Source: Dactylorhiza incarnata
Taxonomy: Eukaryota > Streptophyta > Magnoliopsida > Asparagales > Orchidaceae
Length of the DNA: 64,000 bases
Assembly: GCA_033032865.1 (NCBI GenBank)
Contig: JAWHQI010000121.1
Location: forward strand, 2,418,001-2,482,000
Direction: 5' to 3'
Below the pieces are notes generated by a model that saw only the letters and a program-made list of their open reading frames with translations, was not told where the DNA came from and made no database searches. The position numbers and the translations under genes are program-made. This document shows, one piece after another, positions 20,226 through 32,020 of the stretch; position 1 is the first letter of the stretch, and every line of letters begins with the position of its first letter.

Positions 20226-23200
20226 TTATGTGGGCTTAAGCCTCATACCCCTCGATGACAACAATATCTCCCTTCGGGATAATCCCTTGGTAAGATTATC
20301 AGCCAGATTCAATTCTAACTTTACGTAATTTAGTGATATCACTTCTTTTCTTCTTTGCTTCACGGACTTGTACCTGATTCTCATGAACTTATTCATTTTT
20401 GCATTAGTATTATTTGAAGTAGTTAAATCAATCACAGATTTATTATCACAATGCAAAGAAATGGCAGGTATATGTTTTCTAACTAAAGGAATTTCAGTAA
20501 GTAAATTCTTAAGCCATTCGGCTTCGACACACGTAGTCTCTAGAGCTATCAACTCGGATTCCATGGTACTTCTTAAAATCACAGTTTGTTTTGTAGAAGC
20601 CCATGAAATGGCGGCTCCTCCAAGGAGGAAAACATAGCGGGTAGTAGACTTAACGTCTAAGGAATCAGTTACCCAATTGGCATCTGAATATCCTTCCAAA
20701 ACTTCGGGATAACCCGTATACACTAAGTTATAGTCTAAAGTTCCGCGAAGATATTTAAAGATTCTAGTTAAGGCTATCAAGTGATCATCACTTGGATTGT
20801 TAGTATATCTACTAAGCCTGCCTACAACATATGAAATATCGGGCCTAGTTCGATTAACAATATAAAGCAGTGACCTTATCATTTGTGCATACCTATGTTG
20901 GTCAATAGGTTTACCTAACTTCTTACACAACTTGATGCTAGCGTCAAAAGGAGTGGAAGCAGGTGCAGAATCAAATAGATTGAATTTATATAATATTTTC
21001 TCAATCGAGTGAGAAAGAGATAATGAAACATTGGAATCTGATTTAGCTAATTTCATTCCCAAAATGACATTAGCTTCTCCTAAATCTTTCATATCAAATT
21101 TAGATGATAAATTATTTTTAATATTATTAACAATTTTAATTGAGTTTCCAAAGATTAAAATGTCATCTACATAGAGACATAAAATCACATATTCATTTTC
21201 TTCTTGTTTTGCATAAATGCATTTATCATATTCATTAGATATAAATCCAAATGATAATACTACGGAGTCAAATTTTTGATGTCATTGTTTTGGTGCTTGT
21301 TTTAGACCATACAAAGATTTAATTAGCTTGCATACTTTGGTTTCTTGTCCTTTAACTACAAAACCTTCGGGTTGAGACATATAGACTTCTGCATCTAAGT
21401 CTCTATGCAAGAAAGCGGTTTTTACGTCCATTTGATGAATAATTAATTTATGGATCGAAGCTAAGGCTACTAGAATGCGAAGGGATGTAATCCTAGCTAC
21501 GGGAGCATAGGTATCCAAATAATCTATCCCTTGTTTTTGCGCATTGCCTTTAGCAACAAGGCGAGCCTTATATTTTTCTATGGAACCGTCAGGATTTAAT
21601 TTCTTCCTGAATATCCATCTACAACCTATGGCTTTGGTACCAGATGGAAGATCAGTTAGAATCCAGGTTTTGTTTACTAGAATAGAATTAATTTCGGCAT
21701 TTATGGCTTCTTTCCAAAATGGAGAGTCAGGTGAGGTCATAACTTTCTCAAATGAATTTGGATCTCCTTCAACTAGGTAAGTGAAGTAGTCCTCTCCAAA
21801 TGTTCTTTCGGTTCTAACTCTTTATCTTCTTCTAGGTTCATCAACTTCTAATGAATCTATAGAAGAGGAAGGTTGAATTGAGCTAGAAGATGGTTGAGAT
21901 GTGTTGTCTATTTTATATGGGAATTTATCTTCAAATTAAACGTCATCTCTGACTTCTATTATAGTATTGTTTGATATTTCACTAATTAGAGAGTTGGTGA
22001 TAAGAAACTTGTTAGCACTATTATCGGAAGCATAACCTATAAAGATGGAGTCTAATATTTTAGGTCCTATTTTCTTTCTTTTAGGTTCAGGAATTGCTAC
22101 CTTAGCCAAACACCCCCACACTCGAGGAATTAGGAGGTTAGGTTTCCTTAATTTAAATAATTCAAAAGGAGTTCTGTCATTATGTTTTGAAGGAATTCTA
22201 TTCAAGATGAAAGATGAGGTGAGCAACGCTTCACCCCAAAGATTTTATGGAGCACCAGACTCGGTTAATATGGCATTGACCTTGTTCATCAAGGTCCGAT
22301 TTTTGCGTTCAGCTACACCATTCAATTGAGGAGAATATGGAGCAGTCACTTGATGGATAATGCCATGTTCTTTGCACAATTGGGTTAGTTCATTCGAAGT
22401 ATATTCTCCACCTCGGTCAGATCTAAGAATTTTAATCGATGATCCTCATTGATTTTCTACTTCCGCTTTGAAAATCTTAAAATATGAAAAGACTTCATCT
22501 TTAGTTTTTAATAAATATATGTAACAATATTTAGTGAAATCATCAATAAAAGTTACAAAATATTTATTTCCACCTCTAGTAGGTTGGCGGTTCGAGTCAC
22601 ACACATCCGAGTGAATTAACTCTAAAGGTTTTGAAGTTCTTTCCACTGTTTTAAAAGGTTTTCTAGAAAATTTAGATTGTACACATATTTCACATCTAGA
22701 GCTTGGTGCAATATTAAATTTCGGAATTATAGTTAAAGACATCATTCTTTTCATAGAATCTGAATTCACATGTCCTAATCTAGCATGCCAAAAATCTGAA
22801 TTTGAACATGAAACAGAAGAAGATGAAATCTGATTTATTTCTAAATCAACAACATTTAATTTGAATAGACCATCACCAATAAAAATATCATTAATGTTAT
22901 TACAACTTTATTTGACTCTAAGAGAATTTTATAACCCTTCTTCACTAGCAAGGATCCGCTCACAAGATTCTTCCTAACTCTCGGCACATAAAACACATCT
23001 TGCAAGACTAGTGTCTTCCCGGATATCAACCTAAGATCCACTCGCCCGCGTCCAAGTATTTGTGCCGAAGAAGCATCTCCTAAGATCACGCTTCCTCCAC
23101 TGATGTCCTGAAAGGTGGCAAAGCAAGAACGATCAAAACAAGTATGAACATTTACTCCGGAATCAAGCCACCAATCTGATGAACAAGTTAGAAGAAGACT

Positions 23201-24203
23201 TGGAGAATAATCTACCTGAAGATAGGTTGATCCGGTGCTTGGATCATGTTGACTTGAGGCTTGTCTCCACGAGACTTGCCAATCACGGGTTGTGTTTTCT
23301 TGTAGAAGCAATTGGTAGACAGATGGTTTGTGCGGCCGCAGATGAAGCACCATTTCCCTTTACCTGGGTTTTGGTTTGAAGGACCAGGCTTGGGGCGATT
23401 GGGTTTTTGAAGGCGGGAACCTGGACGGAAAAGTTTCTTATGGATCTTGCCTTTACCTTTGAAGTGATGGTTGGACGAAGGGTTGCCATGAGATTCGGTT
23501 AGATTAAATTTAGGAGCATGGTGTTTGGGAGCTTTAGAACTCTTAGACTTATGTTCCTCCTCTATGCGGATAGCATTTTGGATCTGAACGTAAGTAAGGT
23601 TTGACTGGTCGTACTTTAGTCTAGTGCTAAAGCCGGACCAAGAATCAGGAAGTGCATCAATAAGACATGCCACTAAATAATTTTCGGAAAGAATTGAGCT
23701 ATCGACTCGGATCTTGGACAACATCTCATCAAGTTGATGAAGTTGAGGATTTATGGGCTTGGAGGCATCAAGCTTGAATTTGTGGAGGTTAGAAACGTTG
23801 TAACGTTCTATACCCGCATTGTCTAGGTTATAGCGTGCTTCAAGAGCATACCACAAATCCTTGGTTGTACGATATTGAAGGAAAATATCGTAGAGGCTGT
23901 CAGACATGACACTAAGAATTCAGTTGCGACAATGATTTTCTATATCTACCGGATCTCTATAAGGGATACGCTAACGTACGTCCTAGTGGCATTTGCACTG
24001 GAGGATGAAGATGATGGTAGAGTTGAAGCTACTGCAGTTGCAGCGCTAGGGTTTTCTGTTTCTACAGCAGGAACATCAAATATCGCAGATAGAAGACCTA
24101 AGGTGTTCAGCTAATATTCTATTTATGCTTGCCAACGACGGAAACCATTTCCGTTAAAATTCTCGGGTTTAATCCCGGCAAAATCCTCAGATCTAGTTGC
24201 CAT
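20226..24203 (-). pseudogene. gag-pol: Copia-1 gag-pol pseudogene
   Basis: Gag begins at ATG 24,203 (MATRSEDFAGIKPENFNG) with early stops, then stays open from 23,907. A zinc knuckle CFICGRTNHLSTNC lies near 23,308-23,349. Protease shows WWLDSGVNVHTC near 23,140-23,175. The integrase region (22,769-21,940) has SDVCD, FIDDF and GGEY-type acidic residues. Reverse transcriptase starts near 21,740 and has [11 protein letters not shown] near 21,150-21,180. RNase H runs to 20,226. From 22,769 to 20,226 one frame is kept, with stops near 22,446, 22,229, 21,936 and 21,282 (one a Trp codon turned TGA in KQ*HQKF). Gag, protease and integrase parts are in different frames, so at least two shifts exist. 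Confidence 0.9.
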
Positions 24204-24430
24204 TACAGATTTCTGAAATTTATAAAACATACGGTAAATAGCAGTGCATGTAAACAATAAAACAGAGATGATCATTTTGATTATTTGATTTTATTTATCT
24301 TGTTATTCTTGGACTTCCCAATGAATACCCAATGACGGGTTCTGGAGGTACTAGGCGGTTTGTGGGATGACTAGCCCAACACGGCCCTTTCGCAAGAGAT
24401 TATGTGATGTGATCTGCATCTTCTTTAGAT
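24204..24430 (-). other. Copia-1 5' leader
   Basis: Between the 5' LTR and the gag ATG. The bases next to the LTR (ATCTAAAGAAGATGCAG on the minus strand) do not match TGGTATCAGAGC, so the primer is a different tRNA or the site is mutated. Confidence 0.5.
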
Positions 24431-25800
24431 TGTAAGAATAATTTTTCTGTATTCCTATATTAATATACAAAATAATATATTTTTCAGTTTTAAAACTTTG
24501 CAGAAACAACATCTAAATATATATATGAACAGCAATATCAAAATTGCATGAAGGAGGTGAGAAATAAAATAGAGTAATCTATAGGTTAGAATCAAGCCTG
24601 GGTAAGGCGTGTGGTCACTTCCCTAAAGAAGTTGCATCACCCTCCGGCAGGGCTTTCAACCGATGCTCACTCTTCCAATGTACAACACCTGGCTAGATCC
24701 CGAAAGCTCCGATGTGCGCGGACACCGAAGAAGTACAGAGCACCCGAACTCCCACTTGATGAAGCAAATGTAAAGAGAAAGAAATTGCAAGAACGAGCGA
24801 GCGAGAGAGAGAGGGAGAGAGCACAAGCAGCTGTATTTAGATTTGCAGAAAGAACGTATATAAAACTCAGACCGCAAGGCTCCTCCAAAATAGGATTTCG
24901 TAAAACGGCAATAATCAAAGCCATAATAAATACGAACGGTTATAATTGGAAGGCTGTAAATCGGGAAGAGAAACGTTGTATTCCCAACATATGGAATTAA
25001 TGACGAAAAGCACGCGTAAGCGGTTTAGAAAACATGCGTAATAACTGCAAGAGAAAACGTTAAAGAATGAGGTCACGTCGAGTTCATATCGACGCAACGT
25101 CGGAGAACAAATCCAAGCAACACTACGTCGAGACTACACGACGATACAACTTACCGTCGAGACTTGCAATCGACGATACAACTTATCGTCGAGTCCAGTC
25201 TGCTATTCGACAATAAAACGTGTCGAGACCGCGCGTCACGATGATACAACTTATCATCGAGACTTGCAATCGACGATACGACCTGTCACCGACGATATAA
25301 CTTATCGTCGAGACTTGCAATCGACGATACGACCTGTCGTCGATGATACAACTTATCGTCGAGAGTAGTCTTCTATTCGACGATACAACTCACCGTTGAG
25401 ATTACGCGACTTCAAGTCGACACAAATCCGAATAAAAGGTCTAAAACTATTTTGTACAAAAAATACAATTCAATTCAATTATTCCCCAAATTCGGATCCG
25501 GTCCGGTCCGGTGCGGTGCATGCGCGCGCGCGCTTGTGGTTCATAGTTTCTCCTGATGTTCTTTTGAACAAATAAGAAAGAGTGAAAACAAATATATACT
25601 CTTTAGCTAGAAAGCAAATGAGCATGGTGGGACTAATGAGTTCATCCTTTCATTCATGAAAGGTTTCCCTCCAAATAATTTGGGTTCCCTCTAATTTTGT
25701 TTTGGAGCTTTTTATCAAATATGAATAGCCATACACCAAACGCCATAAAGGATCTAATAAAACATTATAAATAAATGTTTTTATTTACAAATTTCTAACA
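24431..25800 (-). repeat. Copia-1 5' LTR
   Basis: Partner of 18,233-19,615 with scattered substitutions and a much shorter GA tract (24,796-24,822). The TCGTCGAG/TCGACGATAC cluster is at 25,074-25,425. Right end ATTTCTAACA, then the target duplication GTTTA. Confidence 0.9.
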
Positions 25801-25805
25801 GTTTA

Positions 25806-26100
25806 GCCACGTCCCCACTACAAAAGTGAAGTTAGTGGAGTCATGCTAGTCCCCATGACAAGGGGAGTGGGGAAGAAACCACCACAACCATCGCGCGCCG
25901 TCGTCCGCATATGCGACAGCAAGGCCGCACCCTGCCGCCTTCAGGCGCAATCGAAGTCGCATAACCGCACCCCACATGGTGGGATGTGGCTATAGCCGCA
26001 CCCCCCATGGTGGTGCGGCCAAGCCCACACCCCCCATGGGGGAGCGGCCAAGCCGTTACCCCCTCCGGGGTGCGGCCAAAAAGCAAGCACCCTCCTTTTC
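25806..26100 (+). repeat. Tat 5' LTR, second piece
   Basis: Collinear with 56,775-56,792 plus 59,786-60,092 in the 3' LTR, including AAGGGGAGTGGGGAAGAAAC. It preserves the empty site of the hAT insertion (CCCCACTACAAAAGTG). It ends with TTTTC (26,096-26,100), the left target duplication of Copia-4. Confidence 0.9.
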
Positions 26101-26203
26101 TGTTGAGGTACATTTAGATAATGGGTTAACGGATACTTCGCGGTTGGTTATGATCTAATAGAGATCCACTTACCCGCCGGGGATTTAGGGTTTGCCTATA
26201 AAT
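26101..26203 (+). repeat. Copia-4 5' LTR, first part
   Basis: Matches 51,077-51,179 (TGTTGAGGTA...TGCCTATAAAT). It ends in TAAAT (26,199-26,203), the target duplication of Copia-2. Confidence 0.95.
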
Positions 26204-27471
26204 TGTGAAATTTTTCGAATCTTTATGAAGCGAGCAGGAGTTAGTCAACTTAGATTCACAAGCCAAACAACCAGAGCAAATAGAGGAAAACAAAAAATCT
26301 TTATTGATAGCAACTTCAGATTACAAGGCAAGGCATGCGGCGAGACATGATTTCGCCAGCACAAACACCAAAGGAAAAGATACAAGTTGAAGATAACTTG
26401 AGACCCCGCGGTCTCCCTTGCGACCTCAGCAACTCGCCAAACCGCAACCCGCTGCCGATCTCAGAACAACACCAGACCGCTGATCAGACCGCACCCCTCC
26501 TTCCAGACTCCTGATTCTCCCGAACTCCAGCAACACAACTCCAAGCCGCAGACCGCCCGAACACTTTCAGAGGAAGAGGTGATCGCTGCTGCCCGCACTA
26601 TCCGTAGAAGCTGAACAATAAGAATTCAATCAGCAGACCGCCCGGTCACACAAATAGAGACTGCAGGAAAGAAGCGAACTCAGCTTACACTTGGTGTGTC
26701 TATTATTATTGCTGCCGATGGGTCCTATTTATAGGCGTGAGACCTGATCCAGTCACCACCCTATGAGATAGGATCACCACCCACCAGACCGCGCGACCTG
26801 ACCGGTCACACCGCGCGATCAGCAATAGTACTCCTGCTTCATTTTGGTGAACTCGCCAGCTTCAACATCAACTATGAGAGACCGCCATTCTCACAGCAGA
26901 TCGTGACTCCAAGGGAGATCGACAGACCGCCCGAAGCTGTTCACCCCTTGTGTTCGCCAGAGACCGCGAACACAGCCAGTTCACCAACAGACCGCGAACT
27001 CCTGTCCGCATGTCGGTCTTCTCCTGAGACCGCGAACAACATCCAGCTCGCATACCAGTCTCGTCCTGAGACCGCGAACTGAGACCGCGTGACTAAGTCC
27101 CTTAGTCCGCGAATACCACCAGAAAGCCCGGTTAGCCACTAGACCGCATTCTGGAAAACCCGGATCAAACTGAGCGGTCACACTAGACCGCCACAGCCTT
27201 GAAGAAGACAGCTCGCCACGTGGTCACGCACAGACCGCGCACACCTGAAGACGAATAGCCCGCCACGCGGTCACAGACAGACCGCGCGGCCTTCACCTTC
27301 AGCCGCCTTGGACCCATACCAGCGATCAAGCCAGGAGACCGCAGTTAGGCTTAGACCATCCAGACCGCAGAGGCAGACCGCCAGGCCGTGCGATCACACC
27401 AGACCGCCCGACCTCCTCCCAGACCGCCCAGGTCCAAAAATCCCCTAACTTTCACTTCAACAATTTCAACA
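26204..27471 (-). repeat. Copia-2 3' LTR
   Basis: Complete LTR with no insertion; serves as the empty-site reference for the solo LTR at 32,021. The minus-strand TATA box TATAAATAGG is at 26,724-26,733. About twenty AGACCGC motifs are scattered between 26,480 and 27,425. Confidence 0.95.
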
Positions 27472-30400
27472 CTCCCCCTTGAAGTGGGAAGTTGAAACTA
27501 GCCCTAGTAGGCTCCTTAGCCGTGTGAACGGCCCCTTCGCCAGCGCCTTTGTGAAGATGTCCGCCACGTTGTCTGCACTCCGCACATGCTCGACCGAAAG
27601 AGATCCCTCAAGCACCTTCTCTCGTATGAAGTGATGCTCGATCTCGATATGCTTGGTCCTTGCGTAACAAACTGGACTGGTAACCAGTTTGAGAGCACTC
27701 TCGTTGTCACCGCGTAGCAGAGTCGGCTCCCAAACCTCCTTATGGACGTCTCCCACCAACCTCCTAAGCCAGATGGCTTCCTGAGCTGCCAAGGCCGAAG
27801 CCTTGTATTCCGCTTCCATGGTGGAGACCGATACGGAATCCTGCTTCTTGCTGCACCATGATATAGCTGTAGGTCCCGCCATGAAGACGAATCCAGATGT
27901 CGATTTTCGATCATCCGAATCTCCCTCGTAGTCAGCATCCATGTACCCGTGCACCTCGAGGCCCGCATCTCTCCTGTATAGGAGACCCATGTCCGAGGAC
28001 TCCTTGACATACTTGAAAATATTCTTGGCTGCTAGCAGATGAGGTACCCGTGGCTCCGCCATATATCGACTCACTCTGCCAACTGCATATGCAATATCCG
28101 GCCTCGTGATCGTCAGATAAATCAAGCTCCCAACCAGAGCTCGGAACACCAATGGATCTTGCATAATCCTCCCCTCATCCTTGCGAAGTTTTGTGGCCTT
28201 CTCCAGAGGTGTGGAAGTGCACTTCCCTTCCTTCATGCCAAATCGCTCCACGATCCGCTCCGCATATCCGGCCTGGGTCACCAGCACTCCACCTTCCTTC
28301 CTCTGCACCTCGAGTCCAAGGAAATGGTGAAGCTCACCTAAGTCCTTCATCTCGAACCTGATAGACAGCTCGGCTCGAAGCTGCGCTACCTCCTCCTTCG
28401 AGTTCCCCGTCACGATCATATCGTCGACGTATAGCAGCACGATGACTTGAAGCTCCCCGCTCTTCTTGACGAACAAGCTTGAGTCTGAGTCTGAAGCACC
28501 AAATCCACAGAATAGAAGATATTCTGCGATCTTCCCGTACCACGCCCTCGGCGCTTGCTTCAACCCATACAGGGCCTTCTTCAACTTGCAGACATGCTCC
28601 GGAAAATCTTCAGACACAAAGCCTGGTGGCTGGACCATGAAGATATCCTTGTCAATCTCGCCGTACAAGAAAGCGTTCTTGACGTCAAGCTGCCAAATCT
28701 CCCATCCACTGAACGCCGGCAAGGCAATGATGAACCGAACTGAAGTTATTTTTGCCACCGGGCTGAATGTCTCCTCGTAGTCTTCACCGTATTACTGCGA
28801 GAACCCCCGAGCTACAAGACGAGCCTTGTACCGCTCAATGCTGCCGTCAGCTTTCTTCTTGAGCTTGTAGACCCACTTGCATGTCACAGGAGTGGTGCCC
28901 TTGGGCTTGGGCACAAGAGACCAGGTCACATTCTTCTCGAGAGCTACCATCTCTTCTTGCATAGCAATGTCCCACTCCTTCACGCCTCTGGCCTTCTCAA
29001 AGCTCGACGGCTCCCTCTCGTCCAAGGGACCAGCGAAGAAACATGAGACGAAGCTCACTGCGTTTCCTCCTGTATAGCGATCAGGGGCGACGATCGCTCG
29101 CTTCGACCTCCTCAACTCCTTCCCCTGAACCACATTGTCTTCAGCTGCTTCTTCCCTAGCTCCTCTTCCAGACGTGCTAGGAGCATCGCTCCCCCTGCTC
29201 CCTAAACCAGAAGCCCCCGTCTCAGAACTAGAAGGAGATGGACCACCTAGTGACACAGGTAGCTCCACCTGAAGATCCTCCACAGCTTTCTCTGGTACCT
29301 TCACCCTGCTCTCTGGTAGCTCCACATCAGAAGACCCCTAGTAAGATGTCACCTCATCGAACACGACGTCGCGAGATACCACAAATCTCCGCGTCTCCGG
29401 GTCCATGCACTTCCAGCCTTTCTTCCGCTCATCGTATCCCACGAAGACTAGCTTCCTTGCTTTCTCATCTAGCTTCGTCCGAAGAGTATCTGGAACATGC
29501 ACGTAGCAGGTGGATCCAAACACCCTATGGTGTGCCACGCTTGGCTTCTCCTTGAACATCATCTCATGCAGAGTCAACATGTTGATGGGACTCAAAGGCA
29601 TCCTGTTGATGATGTAGGCAGCACAAGACATTCCCTCCACCTAGAAGGACTTTGGAATACTCTTGGCATGCAGCCAACACTTGCAGGTCTCCGTCAGATG
29701 ACGAATCTTCCGCTCTACAACTCCGTTCTGCTGTGGAGTATGTGCACAAGTGAGCTCTCTCCAGATGCCTGCCTTCCTGCAAAAAGTAGAGAACTCACTG
29801 GAGGTGAACTCCCCTCCGTTGTCAGTCCTCAGCTTCTTCACCCGCAGTCTTAGCCTACCCTCCACGAGCTCCTTGAACTCCACAAACTTGGCAAACACCT
29901 CCGCCTTCTCCTTCAGGAAATATACCCAGACATATCTGGTGTAATCATCGATCAACACCAGCATATATCTGCTGCCTCCGAGGCTTGGGGTAGCAGTAGG
30001 TCCCATTAAGTCACCGTGGATGCACTCCAACGACACACTACTCCTTGTCTGCGACTTGTCAAACGGTAGTCGATGATACTTGCCGAACTGACATCCCGCG
30101 CAAACATGACCTTCACCGTAGGAAGATAGACTTGGCAGGCCCTTGACCAGACATCTCACCGCCATAGCTTTCAGCTTGTCTATCCCTACGTGCCCCAACC
30201 TCTCATGCCATATAACGGCACCATCATTCGTCTTCATCTTGTCGACGTAGGAACTTGTCGATAAAACAAACAAGTCCTTTGCCCGTCTCCCGACATGGAC
30301 GACCTCGGCCTTTACGGCCTCAAAATTGCGTAGAAACTTCACTTCTGTTGGGTCGAACAGAACGTGATACCCAGCGTCTACAACGTTGGTCACGGAGAAG

Positions 30401-31539
30401 AGGTTTTTCCTCATACCAGACACGTGATAGACACTCTTCAAAGTAAGTGGCCCTCTATCACTACCCAAGGAAACAACCCCCACCTTCTCTACTGGATGCA
30501 CAATATTATCAGCAGTAATGATTGCATTGTTACCTGTATAGGGCTGTGCAGAAGAAATCTTGGTCTCGTCTCCGGTGAGGTGATGACCACACCCTGAGTC
30601 CACAATTCAGTCCTCTAGATAGTTGATAGGAGCAGAAGCTCCAACAGAAGCCGAGAAGGCTCCTCCCCAACCTCCTTCAAAGTGCCTGGCCTCAGCTTCC
30701 TCCTTCTCCGCAGCATGCCCAGCTTGGGTGACCACCTTGCAATCCTTCCTGATGTGGCCATACTTGCCACACTTGAAGCACTTGGGACCTTCACCCTTCT
30801 TCTTCCCGTCAGCCTTGGGAGCATACCCCCTTTCCTGCTGCCCATAAGTTGAAGGCCTATAGCCTCCTCCAGCGGCCTTCTTCTTCTTATCCCACTTCTT
30901 CTTCTTCCCCGAGAAGAGCACTTCGCCATCTCCCCCAGCCACCGACATCCCCGCCATCTGCCTTGCCAAACTTTCTTGCGATGCAAGCAAGTTCTCCAGC
31001 TCCAACAGAGACGACTGATTTGCCCATCCCTGCACCTACATCACAAAGGCAACATATTCCTTCCGCAAGCCGCGGATGATGTGCCTCTTCAGCTTCGCCT
31101 CAGAGATAGGCTCATCAGGATCCAATCCTGAGATTTCAGCGCACAAGTTCTTCATCTTCAGAAAGAAAGTGGAGATAGAAAGATCACCCTGAGCCGACCT
31201 TGCCAGCTCATTCTCCAAGAACTGTAGCCTTGCTACATTCTTCTTGTTAAACAGCCCATCCAGGGCTCTCCAGATCTCCGCAGCCGATCCACATCCCAGA
31301 ATGTGATCAAACAAGTCAGGTGAAATTGCTCTCTTCAGAGTGAACTCTGCCTTCGCATTCGTCCTCCTCCAAGTTCTCACCTCAGCCCCATTATCCCCTT
31401 CCGGGACAACTTCCTGCGTCTGATCTCCTCCAACTATCTCCCAGAGGTCCTCACCTAGAAGATAGCTTTGCATACACGACTTCCACTTCTTGAAGTTAGT
31501 CGATGTAAGCATCTCAATTCCAAGACCCCTCGCTTCCAT
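27466..31539 (-). pseudogene. gag-pol: Copia-2 gag-pol: one frame with five stop codons
   Basis: Starts at ATG 31,539 (MEARGLGIEMLTSTNF). Gag is followed by zinc knuckle CFKCGKYGHIRKDC (30,739-30,780), protease VDSGCGHHLTG (about 30,570-30,600), pre-integrase HERLGHVG, integrase with HGDLMGP and LIDDYTRYVW, reverse transcriptase with LLYVDDMIVTGN (about 28,400-28,440), and RNase H with MDADYEGD, STMEAEY and DNESALK, ending TSTSHFKGEC near 27,469. The same frame runs throughout; stops lie at 31,036, 30,607, 29,641, 29,338 and about 28,795. Against Copia-3, 30,607 and 29,641 replace Trp and 29,338 replaces Gln, as expected from C-to-T decay. All domains needed for transposition are otherwise visible. 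Confidence 0.95.
27472..27481 (-). other. Copia-2 polypurine tract
   Basis: CAAGGGGGAG on the minus strand, directly before the 3' LTR start TGTTGAAATT; primes plus-strand DNA synthesis. Confidence 0.85.
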
Positions 31540-31614
31540 TGCTCTACCACTGGTTCCTTCTTCACAAAGGCGATGACTACTCTAAGTCACTCACTGCTCA
31601 ATCACTCCAACCTC

Positions 31615-31626
31615 GCTCTGATACCA
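31615..31626 (-). other. Copia-2 primer-binding site
   Basis: TGGTATCAGAGC on the minus strand, an exact 12-base complement of initiator-Met tRNA, directly adjoining the LTR edge at 31,627. Confidence 0.95.
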
Positions 31627-32020
31627 TGTGAAATTTTTCGAATCTTTATGAAGCGAGCAGGAGTTAGTCAACTTAGATTCACAAGCCAAACAACCAAAAG
31701 CAAATGGAGGCAAACAAAAGATCTTTATTGAGCAACTTCAGATTACAAGGCAATGCATGCTTGGCGAGACATGATTTCGCCAGCACAAACACCAAAGGAA
31801 AAGATACAAGTTGAAGATAACTTGAGACCGCGCGGTCTCCCTTACGACCCCAGCAACTCGCAAAACCGCAACCCGCTGCCGATCTCAGAACAACACCAGA
31901 CCGCTGATCAGACCGCACCCCTCCTTCCAGACTCCTGATTCTCCCGAACTCCAGCAACACAACTCCAAGCCGCAGACCGCCCGAACACTTTCAGAGGAAG
32001 AGGTGATCGCTGCTGCCCGC
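31627..32020 (-). repeat. Copia-2 5' LTR, first part
   Basis: Matches 26,204 onward with few substitutions. It contains the 16-bp perfect palindrome GAGACCGCGCGGTCTC (31,824-31,839). It ends with CCCGC (32,016-32,020), the target duplication of the solo LTR. Confidence 0.95.

Larger units (their letters stand above)
18233..25800 (-). mobile_element. Copia-1, complete but decayed Ty1/copia element
   Basis: Two LTRs (18,233-19,615 and 24,431-25,800, 1.37-1.38 kb, TG...CA) enclose minus-strand gag and pol. Target duplication is ATTTA/GTTTA; the uninterrupted 3' LTR of Tat reads GTTTA, so the left copy carries a G-to-A change. The polypurine tract is TTGTGGGGGAT next to 19,615. The sequence inside 24,431 does not show a canonical initiator-Met primer-binding site. 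Confidence 0.9.
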
